A stretch of 61,521 bases of DNA from Cytophagales bacterium (GTDB lineage Bacteria > Bacteroidota > Bacteroidia > Cytophagales > Spirosomataceae): assembly GCA_013298865.1 (NCBI GenBank), contig JAAFJL010000008.1, forward strand, positions 1-61,521, in the 5' to 3' direction. This document shows positions 25,268-33,583 of the stretch, in pieces. The notes beneath the pieces were generated by a model. The model had not been told where the DNA came from, ran no database searches, and worked only from the letters and a program-made list of their open reading frames with translations. A program made the translations under genes and the position numbers. How positions within the stretch are numbered: the stretch's first letter is position 1; each line of letters starts with the position of its first letter.

Positions 25268-27157
25268 CTATTTTTTCTCTAAAATTTCATAAATCACAAA
25301 AGAATTTGGAGAAACTTTAATGCTTAACCCTTTTGTTGATTCGCCTGAAATAGTTGTTTTTTGGTTAAATAAACCTTTAAAATTGTAAGTGCCAACAGGT
25401 TTTAACTTCATTGCATTCCAAGCTCCTTCGGGGATATTCACTTCAATATTCTGCTCTTTATTGTGGTCGAAATTGCAAACAATCAATAATTTTTGTTTGT
25501 CAGAATGTCTTAAATAACTATACACTTTTTTACGATCATAGCCCTCTCCTTGAACATATTGTAAATCATAAAATGCTCCGTATTTAACAGCATCAGATTT
25601 ATTGGTAAACTTGAGTAGGTCTTGATAAAATTCTAACAGAAACTTCTGAATATCAGTGAGTTTAGCTCCATCAAACTTGCCGCCATTGTACCACTTTTGA
25701 AAGTCTGGAACTCCCCAAAAATCGAACATTGTTGTTCGTCCGTCTTCTCGACCAAAGCCCTCCGCATCAGCAGCAGGTTCGCCAACTTCCTGACCAAAAT
25801 ATATCATCAAAGGTCCAGTATGAAGCGTTGCAGAAACAATCATTGCAGGTATTGCCTTGAAAGGGTCTCCATTAGCAAAGTATTTAGAATTAATTCTCTG
25901 CTCATCATGATTTTCCATAAAACGAAGCATATGTTCTGGAAATTCTCCTGATTCATTTTGCCAAACTTTAGTAATGTCTTCTACGGTTGCCGCTGGATTG
26001 TCTTCAATCAATCTTCTTAACGCATCATAAAGTCCAACTTTGTCGTACAAATAATCAAATTTGCCAATGGAAATATAGTTTTTATATTCTTTAGGATTAT
26101 AAATTTCTGCAATGAAAATCACCTTTGGATTCGCCTCTTTCACTCTTGTGATACAATACGCCCAGAATTCTACAGGTACCATTTCTGCCATGTCACATCG
26201 AAAACCGTCCACTCCTTTTTTAGTCCAATAAACCAAAGCATCCGCCATTTTTACCCAAGTCGATGGAATAGGCTCAAACTTTTTAGCTCTACCATTCTGA
26301 TAATCAACGCCATAGTTCAATTTCACAGTTTCAAACCAATCATCAATTGATGGTTTATCTGTGAAAACATCATTTCCAGAAGCCTTTGCTGGGCTTTCTT
26401 TGTATGGATAATCTAATTTTACAGGAGACTTTACACCGTCTGGAATCTTGAAAGTAGTATTTGGTAAATAATAAAAATTATTCTGTGGGTCGAAGGGTTT
26501 GGTTGAATCATCACCTTCTCCAAAATCCTTAACACCAGCAGGTTTCATATCAGATTTGTAAAAACGGGCTACATGATTTGGCACACAATCCATTATTAAT
26601 TTTAAACCATTTCCATGAATTCTTGTCAACATCGACTCAAATTCTTTCATTCTATTTTTAGGATTTGATGCTAAAAATGGATTTACGTCATAATAATCTT
26701 TCACAGCAAATGGAGAACCTGCTCGCCCTTTTACCACATCTGGATGATCACGTTCAATGCCCAAAGATGTATAATCTTCCATGGTTGCGTGTTCCAAAAG
26801 CCCTGTCATATAGAGGTGTGAATACCCGAAGTTTTTTAATTTTTGTAATGCTAAATCGTCAAAATCTTTAAATTTTGTTACTCCATTTTCATCTAAAGAA
26901 CCATTTACTTTATTCGCAGACTTTTTATTTCCCCATAAATGCGTCATAATCTGACTAATCACTAATTTGTCTGTTTTCTTCGCCATAACTTCTGTTTTTT
27001 TCGCTACCTCTCGTTTAGTAGCTTGAACGGGTTTACTTGTTTGATTTGGGATGGGTTTTGTATTATTCTTTGATGGTAGTATTGTCTGAGAAATCGTTTG
27101 ATTAATCATAAAAAAACTTCCGAATATTGTTATGATTTTTATTGTTTTTTGCTTCAT
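25268..27157 (-). CDS. secreted GH13 alpha-amylase-family enzyme
   Basis: The protein (629 residues from ATG at 27157; ATG at 27166 is an alternative) has a signal peptide ending MINQTISQ and then a Pro/Lys/Thr-rich linker. The catalytic barrel has all four GH13 regions: DCVPNHVAR, GFRCDMAEM with nucleophile Asp322, FIAEIYN with acid Glu351, and MENHDEQR with Asp418. A C-terminal beta domain ends NSFVIYEILEKK. It should cleave alpha-1,4-glucans in the periplasm or at the surface. It is divergent from a second GH13 gene and upstream of the MFS gene on the same strand. The subfamily, and so exact specificity, is not resolved. Confidence 0.9.
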   Translation of the reverse strand: MKQKTIKIITIFGSFFMINQTISQTILPSKNNTKPIPNQTSKPVQATKREVAKKTEVMAKKTDKLVISQIMTHLWGNKKSANKVNGSLDENGVTKFKDFDDLALQKLKNFGYSHLYMTGLLEHATMEDYTSLGIERDHPDVVKGRAGSPFAVKDYYDVNPFLASNPKNRMKEFESMLTRIHGNGLKLIMDCVPNHVARFYKSDMKPAGVKDFGEGDDSTKPFDPQNNFYYLPNTTFKIPDGVKSPVKLDYPYKESPAKASGNDVFTDKPSIDDWFETVKLNYGVDYQNGRAKKFEPIPSTWVKMADALVYWTKKGVDGFRCDMAEMVPVEFWAYCITRVKEANPKVIFIAEIYNPKEYKNYISIGKFDYLYDKVGLYDALRRLIEDNPAATVEDITKVWQNESGEFPEHMLRFMENHDEQRINSKYFANGDPFKAIPAMIVSATLHTGPLMIYFGQEVGEPAADAEGFGREDGRTTMFDFWGVPDFQKWYNGGKFDGAKLTDIQKFLLEFYQDLLKFTNKSDAVKYGAFYDLQYVQGEGYDRKKVYSYLRHSDKQKLLIVCNFDHNKEQNIEVNIPEGAWNAMKLKPVGTYNFKGLFNQKTTISGESTKGLSIKVSPNSFVIYEILEKK

Positions 27158-27303
27158 TTTCAGCATAATATTTGGCGAATAGCACAGTTTAGCACACATT
27201 TATTTTCTTTAATATCCAAAATTAAGAATCATTTTCCTATGAAAAAAACTCACGATTGCTTTATTTTGAAAGTTCAATTTACAAAATCAACTCTGAAATT
27301 AAT
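27158..27303. promoter_or_regulatory. divergent regulatory region of the two GH13 genes
   Basis: This 146-bp AT-rich region separates the start codons of the two GH13 genes and must contain both promoters. TTATTTTG at 27261-27268 resembles a plus-strand -7 element with one mismatch. I see no clear palindromic operator, and no regulator gene is adjacent. Confidence 0.4.
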
Positions 27304-29235
27304 ATGAAAGCGACTCTTTTGAAGCATTTTTCTCGACATTTTTTGACAGTCCTCATTTTATTTTTTGCACAAATTGCATCTTCTCAGCTCCCTTCAGTCA
27401 CAAGAGTTGACCCAACCAATTGGTATGTTGGAATGAAAAATAGTAAACTTCAGCTCTGTGTTTATGGCAAAAACATTACGGATTGTGAGGTTAAACTCAA
27501 CTACGAAGGCGTGACAATTGAAAAAGTAAATAAGGTTGAAAACCCCAACTATTTGTTTGTTGATTTGAATATCACTCCAACTACTAAGGCTGGAAAATTC
27601 ATGCTTGAATTGTCGAAAACAGTCCAAGTGCCAAACCCGAAAAATAAGAAAAAAATCATTGACCAAATTATCAAGATTTCTCAACCTTATGAATTAAGAG
27701 AGCGGACTGCAAAACCACAAGCCATTGATAGCAAGGACTTTATATATTTAATTCTTCCTGATAGATTTTCAAATGCTGACTCATCAAATGATAAATTTGC
27801 GAACATGGCTGACCCAGAAAGTGATAGAAAAAATCCTTATCTGAGACATGGTGGAGATTTATTGGGTATTCAGAATCATTTAGATTATTTTAATGAATTG
27901 GGAGTTACAACACTTTGGTTAAATCCTGTTGTTGAAAATGACCAACCACAAACTGACGAAGGTGGTGCAAAACGTTCGGCGTATCATGGTTATGGATTTA
28001 CAGACCAATATAATATTGATAGAAGATTGGGCGGTAATGATGCCTACAAAAAATTGGTTGATGCAGCCCATGCAAAAGGCTTGAAAATTATTCAAGATGC
28101 TGTTTATAACCACGTAGGAATAAATCACTGGTTTTTGAAAGATATGCCTTCAAAGGATTGGTTGAATCAATGGGATTCTTATACGAACACGTCGTATCGT
28201 GATGAACCAGTTGTTGATATTTTGCATAGTTCAAAGTCGGATTTCAAAGTTCAACAAAATGGTTGGTTTGTACCTTTTTTGCCAGATTTGAATCATAAAA
28301 ATCAATTCGTAGCAAATTATCTAATTCAACATGCTTTATGGACGGTTGAATATTTTGGCATTGACGGTTGGAGAATTGACACTTACCAGTACAATGATTT
28401 AGATTTCATGAATCGTTGTAATGATGCCTTGACGGCAGAATATTCAAAAATGTTTATTACTGGAGAAAACGCTGTTCAAAGTGTTTACTCTCAAGCGTTT
28501 CATGTAAAAAACAATATCAATGTTCCTCACAAAAGCACATTGATGTCTGCCAACGATTTCGTACTTGCTGGTGCAATCAGCGAAGCATTGAATCAAAAAT
28601 TTGATTGGGGTAAAGGGCTAAATAAAATCTATTCAGTTTTGGCGATGGATGCTTTGTATCAAGACCCAAATTTGAATATGACATTTTTGGATAATCATGA
28701 CCAAGACCGCTATTTTTCTGTAATTGGAGAGGATTTCAATAAATACAAAATGGGTATTGGTTTTTTACTGACAACCCGTGGTGTTCCTCAATTGTATTAT
28801 GGAACTGAGAATCTGACCAAAAACTTCAAGAATCCTTCTGATGCTGAAGTTCGCAAGGATTTTGAAGGTGGCTGGGCTGACGATAAAGTAAATAAATTCT
28901 TGGCTTCGGGCAGAACAGAAAAGGAAAATGAAGCATTTAATTTTGTAAAGAAATTAGCCAACTATCGCAAAAACTCTTCGGCTTTGCAATCTGGCAAATT
29001 AACACAATTCCTTCCATTGAACGGCTTTTACGTATATTTTAGAAAATCAGGCGATAAAAATGTAATGGTTATCATGAGTCAGAATGAAAAAGAAACGACG
29101 CTTGAAACCAAACGATTTGCAGAATGTATGACAGGTTTCTCAAAAGGAAAAAATGTGATGACAGATGAAAACCTATCAGATATATCAACTCTGAAAATCC
29201 CAGCAATGAGTATTACAATTCTTGAATTACAATGA
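27304..29235 (+). CDS. cyclomaltodextrinase/neopullulanase-type GH13 enzyme
   Basis: The 643-residue exported enzyme starts at 27304 (MKATLLKHF), giving a signal peptide ending LFFAQIASSQ. The residues that follow form the N-terminal Ig domain of cyclomaltodextrinases (RVDPTNWYVGMKNSKLQLCV). The barrel contains IQDAVYNHVG, GWRIDTYQYN with nucleophile Asp359, FITGENAV with Glu388, and TFLDNHDQDR with Asp466. A small C-terminal beta domain follows. This architecture is that of SusA-like neopullulanases, which degrade maltodextrins and cyclodextrins in the periplasm. It leads the plus-strand half of the maltose locus. Confidence 0.92.
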   Translation: MKATLLKHFSRHFLTVLILFFAQIASSQLPSVTRVDPTNWYVGMKNSKLQLCVYGKNITDCEVKLNYEGVTIEKVNKVENPNYLFVDLNITPTTKAGKFMLELSKTVQVPNPKNKKKIIDQIIKISQPYELRERTAKPQAIDSKDFIYLILPDRFSNADSSNDKFANMADPESDRKNPYLRHGGDLLGIQNHLDYFNELGVTTLWLNPVVENDQPQTDEGGAKRSAYHGYGFTDQYNIDRRLGGNDAYKKLVDAAHAKGLKIIQDAVYNHVGINHWFLKDMPSKDWLNQWDSYTNTSYRDEPVVDILHSSKSDFKVQQNGWFVPFLPDLNHKNQFVANYLIQHALWTVEYFGIDGWRIDTYQYNDLDFMNRCNDALTAEYSKMFITGENAVQSVYSQAFHVKNNINVPHKSTLMSANDFVLAGAISEALNQKFDWGKGLNKIYSVLAMDALYQDPNLNMTFLDNHDQDRYFSVIGEDFNKYKMGIGFLLTTRGVPQLYYGTENLTKNFKNPSDAEVRKDFEGGWADDKVNKFLASGRTEKENEAFNFVKKLANYRKNSSALQSGKLTQFLPLNGFYVYFRKSGDKNVMVIMSQNEKETTLETKRFAECMTGFSKGKNVMTDENLSDISTLKIPAMSITILELQ

Positions 29236-29236
29236 T

Positions 29237-29430
29237 TTCGGTGAACGGTTGTCGGTTTATTACGGTTCACGGTAAAGGGTGAACGGTTTACTGTGAACGA
29301 TTATGATGAATTAAAAGAATCTAAAATAGACAATTACCTATGGACTGAATATCGTTTTTGTACACTGTATATTTATCACTCTTTTCACCGTGAACCCTTT
29401 ACCGTGTACCGTTCACTCTTAACTGTAAAA
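29237..29430. repeat. two-sided array of GTGAACGGT / ACGGTTCACGG words
   Basis: The array starts two bases after the GH13 stop. The left block (about 29238-29300) repeats words such as GTGAACGGTT, ACGGTTCACGG and GTGAACGG. The right block (about 29384-29430) repeats them in reverse complement. CACGGTAAAGGGT at 29268-29280 pairs exactly with ACCCTTTACCGTG at 29394-29406. About 80 bp of unrelated AT-rich DNA separates the two. Confidence 0.75.
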
Positions 29431-29471
29431 CAAGAAGAGGTCTTTACCAAAAATGTTTAACCAAAAAAATA

Positions 29472-30134
29472 ATGACTAAAATTAAAGCGTGCCTTTTTGA
29501 CCTTGACGGAGTAATCGTTGACACCGCCGTTTATCATTTTCAGGCATGGAGACGACTTGCCAATGAATTGGGTTTTGATTTTACGGAACATCAAAATGAA
29601 CAATTAAAAGGAATTTCAAGAATGGAATCTCTTGAACTCATCCTCAGTTGGGGAAATGTAAGTTTAACCCAAGATGAAAAGAATGACTGGGCAACCAAAA
29701 AAAATGCTTGGTACTTGGATTTAGTAAAACTGATGACTCCCAATGAGGTATTGGAAGGTGTCCCCGAATTTTTAGATGAATTAAAAGCCAATAATATCAA
29801 AATTGCATTAGGTTCTGCCAGTAAAAACTCAAAATTGATATTAGAAAGAATCAATATGCTTCACTATTTCGATGCAATTATTGACGGAAATAATATTACA
29901 AAAGGTAAACCTGACCCCCAAGTTTTTCAGTTAGGAGCAGAAGCAACCAATTGTAAGCCCGAAGAATGTGTAGTTTTTGAAGATGCTCTTGCAGGTGTAC
30001 AAGCAGGAAAAGCAGGTGGAATGAAAGTAATTGGGGTTGGTTCTGAGGAAATTCTCAAGGAAGCTAATTTTATAATTTCAAGTTTTAAAGAAATTTCAAT
30101 AGAAAAATTGAGAACTTTAGAAGAAACACCTTAG
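29472..30134 (+). CDS. pgmB: beta-phosphoglucomutase
   Basis: HAD-superfamily enzyme that converts beta-glucose 1-phosphate to glucose 6-phosphate. The 220-residue length fits. The phosphorylated aspartate motif FDLDGVIVDTAVYHFQAW is at residues 9-26 with Asp10 and Asp12. GSASKNS is motif II, and KGKPDPQVF and FEDALAGVQAGKAGGM complete motifs III and IV. The position directly before the GH65 phosphorylase gene is the classical maltose-phosphorylase arrangement. Confidence 0.95.
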   Translation: MTKIKACLFDLDGVIVDTAVYHFQAWRRLANELGFDFTEHQNEQLKGISRMESLELILSWGNVSLTQDEKNDWATKKNAWYLDLVKLMTPNEVLEGVPEFLDELKANNIKIALGSASKNSKLILERINMLHYFDAIIDGNNITKGKPDPQVFQLGAEATNCKPEECVVFEDALAGVQAGKAGGMKVIGVGSEEILKEANFIISSFKEISIEKLRTLEETP

Positions 30135-30212
30135 CACTGCAAACATTTTTAAAAACCCATTAATTATTTTTGTCCCACAAATTTAATACGTAACCATTTT
30201 ATAAAGACAAAT

Positions 30213-32540
30213 ATGAAAAATTACCTCAAGCACGACGAATGGTGTGTTATAGAAGAGGGATTCAATCGTGAAAATAACGAAATCACGGAATCTCTTTGTT
30301 CACTCGGAAATGGACGTATGGGGCAGCGTGGCAATTTTGAAGAAACTTTTTCGGGAAAAACATTACAAGGAAATTATGTAGCGGGTGTTTACTATCCAGA
30401 CAAGACTCGTGTTGGTTGGTGGAAGAATGGCTATCCTGAGTATTTTGCTAAGGTTCTCAATGCCGCTAATTGGATTGGAATTAAGGTTGAATTAGATGAC
30501 GAAGTCTTGGATTTGAATAATTGTGAAGTAGAAGATTTTCGTAGGGTTCTAAATATGAAAGAAGGTTATTTGGAACGCTCTTTTGTAGCAACATTAGAAT
30601 CAGGAAAAAAAATAAAGGTCTGTACCAAAAGAATCAATTCCATAGTAGATGACGAATCTGGTGTAATCAAATATTCAATCACTCCACTAAATTTTGATGG
30701 TAAACTTACTTTGACTCCCTTTATTGATGGTGACATCAAAAATAAGGATTCAAATTATGATGAAAAATTTTGGGATGAAGTTCAAAAAGAAACTGGTTTT
30801 GCTGAAAGTTATTTAGAGTTAAAAACTAAAAAAACTGGATTCCATGTATTGACTGGTCAAAAGTTTGAAATCATTCAAGATGGACAAGTTATTGATTTTC
30901 AGAGTCTTCCAATCAAAGGAGAGAAATTTGTAGCAAATTCAGTAAGCCTTCATGCTTTAGAAAATCAAGAAGTTTCAATCATAAAGTATGCTTGTAACCT
31001 ATCTTCTGAAAACTATGCAGTTGAGTCACTCCTGAGTAATGCTAAGAAATATTTGAGTAGAATTTCTGCCAAAGGTTTTGATATGATGATTGCTGAACAA
31101 AGTCGGAAATGGGCGGAGAAATGGGAAAATAATGATATAATTATAGAAGGTGACGTAGCTGCCCAACAAGGTATTCGTTTCAATATTTTTCAATTAAATC
31201 AAACATATTCTGGAGAAGATTCAAGACTAAATATTGGTCCAAAAGGTTTTACAGGAGAAAAATATGGCGGTTCGACTTATTGGGACACTGAGGCTTATTG
31301 TATCCCTTTCTATATGTCAACATCAGACCAACAAGTTGCTCGTAACTTATTGATTTACAGATGGAAACAGTTAGATAGAGCTATTGAAAATGCTGGAAAA
31401 TTAGGATTTAAGAATGGAGCTGCTCTGTACCCAATGGTAACAATGAATGGCGAAGAATGTCACAATGAATGGGAAATTACTTTCGAGGAAATCCACAGAA
31501 ATGGGGCAATTGCGTATGCGATTTATGATTACATCAACTACACTGGCGACAAAGCATATTTAGCCGAATATGGTTTTGAAGTTTTATTAGGCATTGCACG
31601 TTTTTGGTCACAGAGAGTTAACTGGTCTGACCACAAACAAAAATATGTAATGCTTGGTGTAACTGGTCCGAATGAATACGAAAATAATGTCAACAACAAC
31701 TGGTACACAAATTACATTGCCACTTGGTGTTTGAAATATTGTCTTGAGGTTGCTGATTTTGTAAAGAACTCAAATCCAACACGTTATGAAGAATTAGTGA
31801 GCAAAACTAATTTGAAAGATGCCGTAGAATTTGAGCAATTTTCTCATATTATCGACAATATTTATTTGCCTGAGAGCAAAGATTTAGGGGTTTTCTTACA
31901 GCAAGATGGTTTCTTGGACAAAGAATTAATCAAAGTAAAAGATCTTCCAGCTACTGAAAGACCAATCAATCAAAAATGGTCTTGGGACCGAATTTTACGT
32001 TCATGTTTCATCAAGCAAGCAGATGTACTGCAAGGAATGTACTTTTTTGAAGATGATTTTGATATTGAAACGCTCAAAAGAAATTATGATTTCTACGAAC
32101 CAATGACGGTTCATGAGTCATCTTTAAGTCCGTGTGTGCATTCAATCATTGCTGCAAAACTCGGTGACAAAGCCCGTTCTTATGAATTTTATCAACGTTC
32201 AGCTCGGTTGGATTTAGATGATTATAATAATGACACCGAAGATGGTTGCCATATTACTTCTATGGCTGGTACATGGTTGTCTGTAACAAAAGGTTTCGGT
32301 GGAATGCGTGTCAAAGATGGGAAATTACATTTTAGCCCTTTCGTTCCAGAAAATTGGAAGTCGTTTTCTTTCAAAATTGGATTTAGAGGAAATATCTTAA
32401 ATATTATTACAAATGACGATTTTGTAGAAGTACAAAATATGTCAGGTGATGCCATTTCAATTGTTCTTTATGATGAAGAAAAAATAATTGAAAAAAATCA
32501 AAACATTATCGTAGAACAACAAGATTTTATATCAGTTTAA
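30213..32540 (+). CDS. GH65 maltose phosphorylase
   Basis: The 775-residue cytoplasmic enzyme phosphorolyses maltose to beta-glucose 1-phosphate and glucose. The N-terminal beta-sandwich begins with SLCSLGNGRMGQRGNFEE. The (alpha/alpha)6 barrel includes YWDTEAYCIPFYM at about 356-368 and the catalytic Glu488 in GVTGPNEYENNVNNNWYTN, the signature of maltose phosphorylases rather than trehalose or kojibiose enzymes. No signal peptide is present, so import of maltose is required, fitting the MFS gene nearby. Subtype assignment within GH65 is from motif and context. A 36-bp gap leads to the CBM20-like lipoprotein gene. Confidence 0.92.
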   Translation: MKNYLKHDEWCVIEEGFNRENNEITESLCSLGNGRMGQRGNFEETFSGKTLQGNYVAGVYYPDKTRVGWWKNGYPEYFAKVLNAANWIGIKVELDDEVLDLNNCEVEDFRRVLNMKEGYLERSFVATLESGKKIKVCTKRINSIVDDESGVIKYSITPLNFDGKLTLTPFIDGDIKNKDSNYDEKFWDEVQKETGFAESYLELKTKKTGFHVLTGQKFEIIQDGQVIDFQSLPIKGEKFVANSVSLHALENQEVSIIKYACNLSSENYAVESLLSNAKKYLSRISAKGFDMMIAEQSRKWAEKWENNDIIIEGDVAAQQGIRFNIFQLNQTYSGEDSRLNIGPKGFTGEKYGGSTYWDTEAYCIPFYMSTSDQQVARNLLIYRWKQLDRAIENAGKLGFKNGAALYPMVTMNGEECHNEWEITFEEIHRNGAIAYAIYDYINYTGDKAYLAEYGFEVLLGIARFWSQRVNWSDHKQKYVMLGVTGPNEYENNVNNNWYTNYIATWCLKYCLEVADFVKNSNPTRYEELVSKTNLKDAVEFEQFSHIIDNIYLPESKDLGVFLQQDGFLDKELIKVKDLPATERPINQKWSWDRILRSCFIKQADVLQGMYFFEDDFDIETLKRNYDFYEPMTVHESSLSPCVHSIIAAKLGDKARSYEFYQRSARLDLDDYNNDTEDGCHITSMAGTWLSVTKGFGGMRVKDGKLHFSPFVPENWKSFSFKIGFRGNILNIITNDDFVEVQNMSGDAISIVLYDEEKIIEKNQNIIVEQQDFISV

Positions 32541-32576
32541 TTTTATCCATTTATCAATTTAATACATTTTACAAAA

Positions 32577-33038
32577 ATGAAAAAACTAATGCTAATGTTC
32601 CTTTTAGGAACTTCTATGATGTTTTCTTGCTCGAAAGCCGAGGAGGTTGTAGCCGCAATCGACCCAAATGCAATTGCTGCAACTGAAGTAAAAATGACTG
32701 TTACAGTTCCAACTGGAACACCTGCTGACGCTAAAATTCACGTGGTTGGAAGTTGGGTTACTGGAAAAGATTGGAAAGTAGAAACACTTAATTACCCGTT
32801 GACAAAAAATTCTAATGGTACTTATTCTGCAAAAATTGCTTTATCAGAATTTCCAAAAGGAGGTATTGAATTCAAATTTGTTCGTGGAGTTGCTTGGGAT
32901 TTTGTAGAAAAACAACTTGACAAAGATGGAAAGTGTGAAGAAGTTCCAAACCGTAAACTTGACGCTTCTACTCAAGGTGGTAAAGAAATTAAATTTGAAG
33001 TAAAGAAATGGAGAGACCAAGACAAAACTTGTGGTTAA
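32577..33038 (+). CDS. CBM20-like starch-binding lipoprotein
   Basis: The 153-residue protein has a lipoprotein signal peptide ending GTSMMFSC. The mature part is one beta-sandwich: KMTVTVPTGTPADAKIHVVG, then W-containing strands SWVTGKDWKVE and LTKNSNGTYSAKIAL, and EFKFVRGVAWDFVEK. That order, with conserved tryptophans and the FKFVRG strand, resembles CBM20/CBM48 starch-binding modules. It ends the plus-strand maltose operon and probably holds starch or maltodextrin near the GH13 enzymes. Actual binding is inferred. Confidence 0.72.
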   Translation: MKKLMLMFLLGTSMMFSCSKAEEVVAAIDPNAIAATEVKMTVTVPTGTPADAKIHVVGSWVTGKDWKVETLNYPLTKNSNGTYSAKIALSEFPKGGIEFKFVRGVAWDFVEKQLDKDGKCEEVPNRKLDASTQGGKEIKFEVKKWRDQDKTCG

Positions 33039-33053
33039 TATTTTTCTCTATTC

Positions 33054-33090
33054 AAAAAAGCCTTCTCAGACATTCTGGGAAGGCTTTTTT
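33054..33090 (+). terminator. terminator closing the maltose operon
   Basis: AAAAAAGCCTTCTCAGA and TCTGGGAAGGCTTTTTT pair over 17 bp with one G-T wobble and a 3-nt loop. Almost the same sequence recurs at 38288-38324. Confidence 0.9.
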
Positions 33091-33134
33091 ATTGGCTTTC
33101 AATAGCTATTTTTGTATTTCAAAAAACAAATTAT

Positions 33135-33479
33135 ATGACAATCACAGATTTATTAGAGAAAATCAGGACAAGTCCTGAAACAATTGAGTTCAGTGAAGTA
33201 ATTGCATTCATTGATACAAATTATGATTTTACACCAACCTCTTTTCAAAATGGAGATACTTTTAATGAAGCAGGTAAAAATTCGGGGTCATGCAAAATAT
33301 TTTCTTTCGCTAAAATGAACAACCTAAACGTTGAGGCTACATTAGTTTGTTTTGGGACATTTTACAGAAATGATGTTGTAGAAAATCCTGATGGGACAGA
33401 CCATCAAAATATTCGTAATTTTATGATTCATGGATGGGAAGGAATAAAATTTGAAAGCGATGCTTTGATTTTGAAGTAA
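33135..33479 (+). CDS. HopJ-family protein
   Basis: The 114-residue protein matches the HopJ type III effector family: FSEVIAFIDTNYDFTPTSF, then FQNGDTFNEAGKNSGSCKIF, and LVCFGTFYRNDVVENPDGTD followed by HQNIRNFMIHGW. The name comes from a plant-pathogen protein. The family is common in free-living bacteria without type III secretion, and none is visible here, so an effector role is unlikely. It is a single-gene unit with terminators on both sides. Confidence 0.85.
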   Translation: MTITDLLEKIRTSPETIEFSEVIAFIDTNYDFTPTSFQNGDTFNEAGKNSGSCKIFSFAKMNNLNVEATLVCFGTFYRNDVVENPDGTDHQNIRNFMIHGWEGIKFESDALILK

Positions 33480-33503
33480 AAATCGACCACTTACTCATTT
33501 CAC

Positions 33504-33540
33504 AAAAATCCACCAAAGAAAATCACTTTGGTGGATTTTT
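33504..33540 (+). terminator. terminator after the HopJ-family gene
   Basis: AAAAATCCACCAAAG and CTTTGGTGGATTTTT form a perfect 15-bp stem with a 7-nt loop, ending in a T tract. Confidence 0.92.
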
Positions 33541-33583
33541 ATTTTAGTAAATTCGATTTCTAATAAAAACCCTTCATTGCTAC

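Noticed and set aside
29237..29430. CRISPR array
   Set aside because: Words are imperfect, in both orientations and of irregular spacing, with no unique spacers and no cas genes.
33135..33479. Type III secretion effector interpretation of the HopJ-family gene
   Set aside because: The family occurs widely in non-pathogens and no secretion genes are visible; the name is historical.
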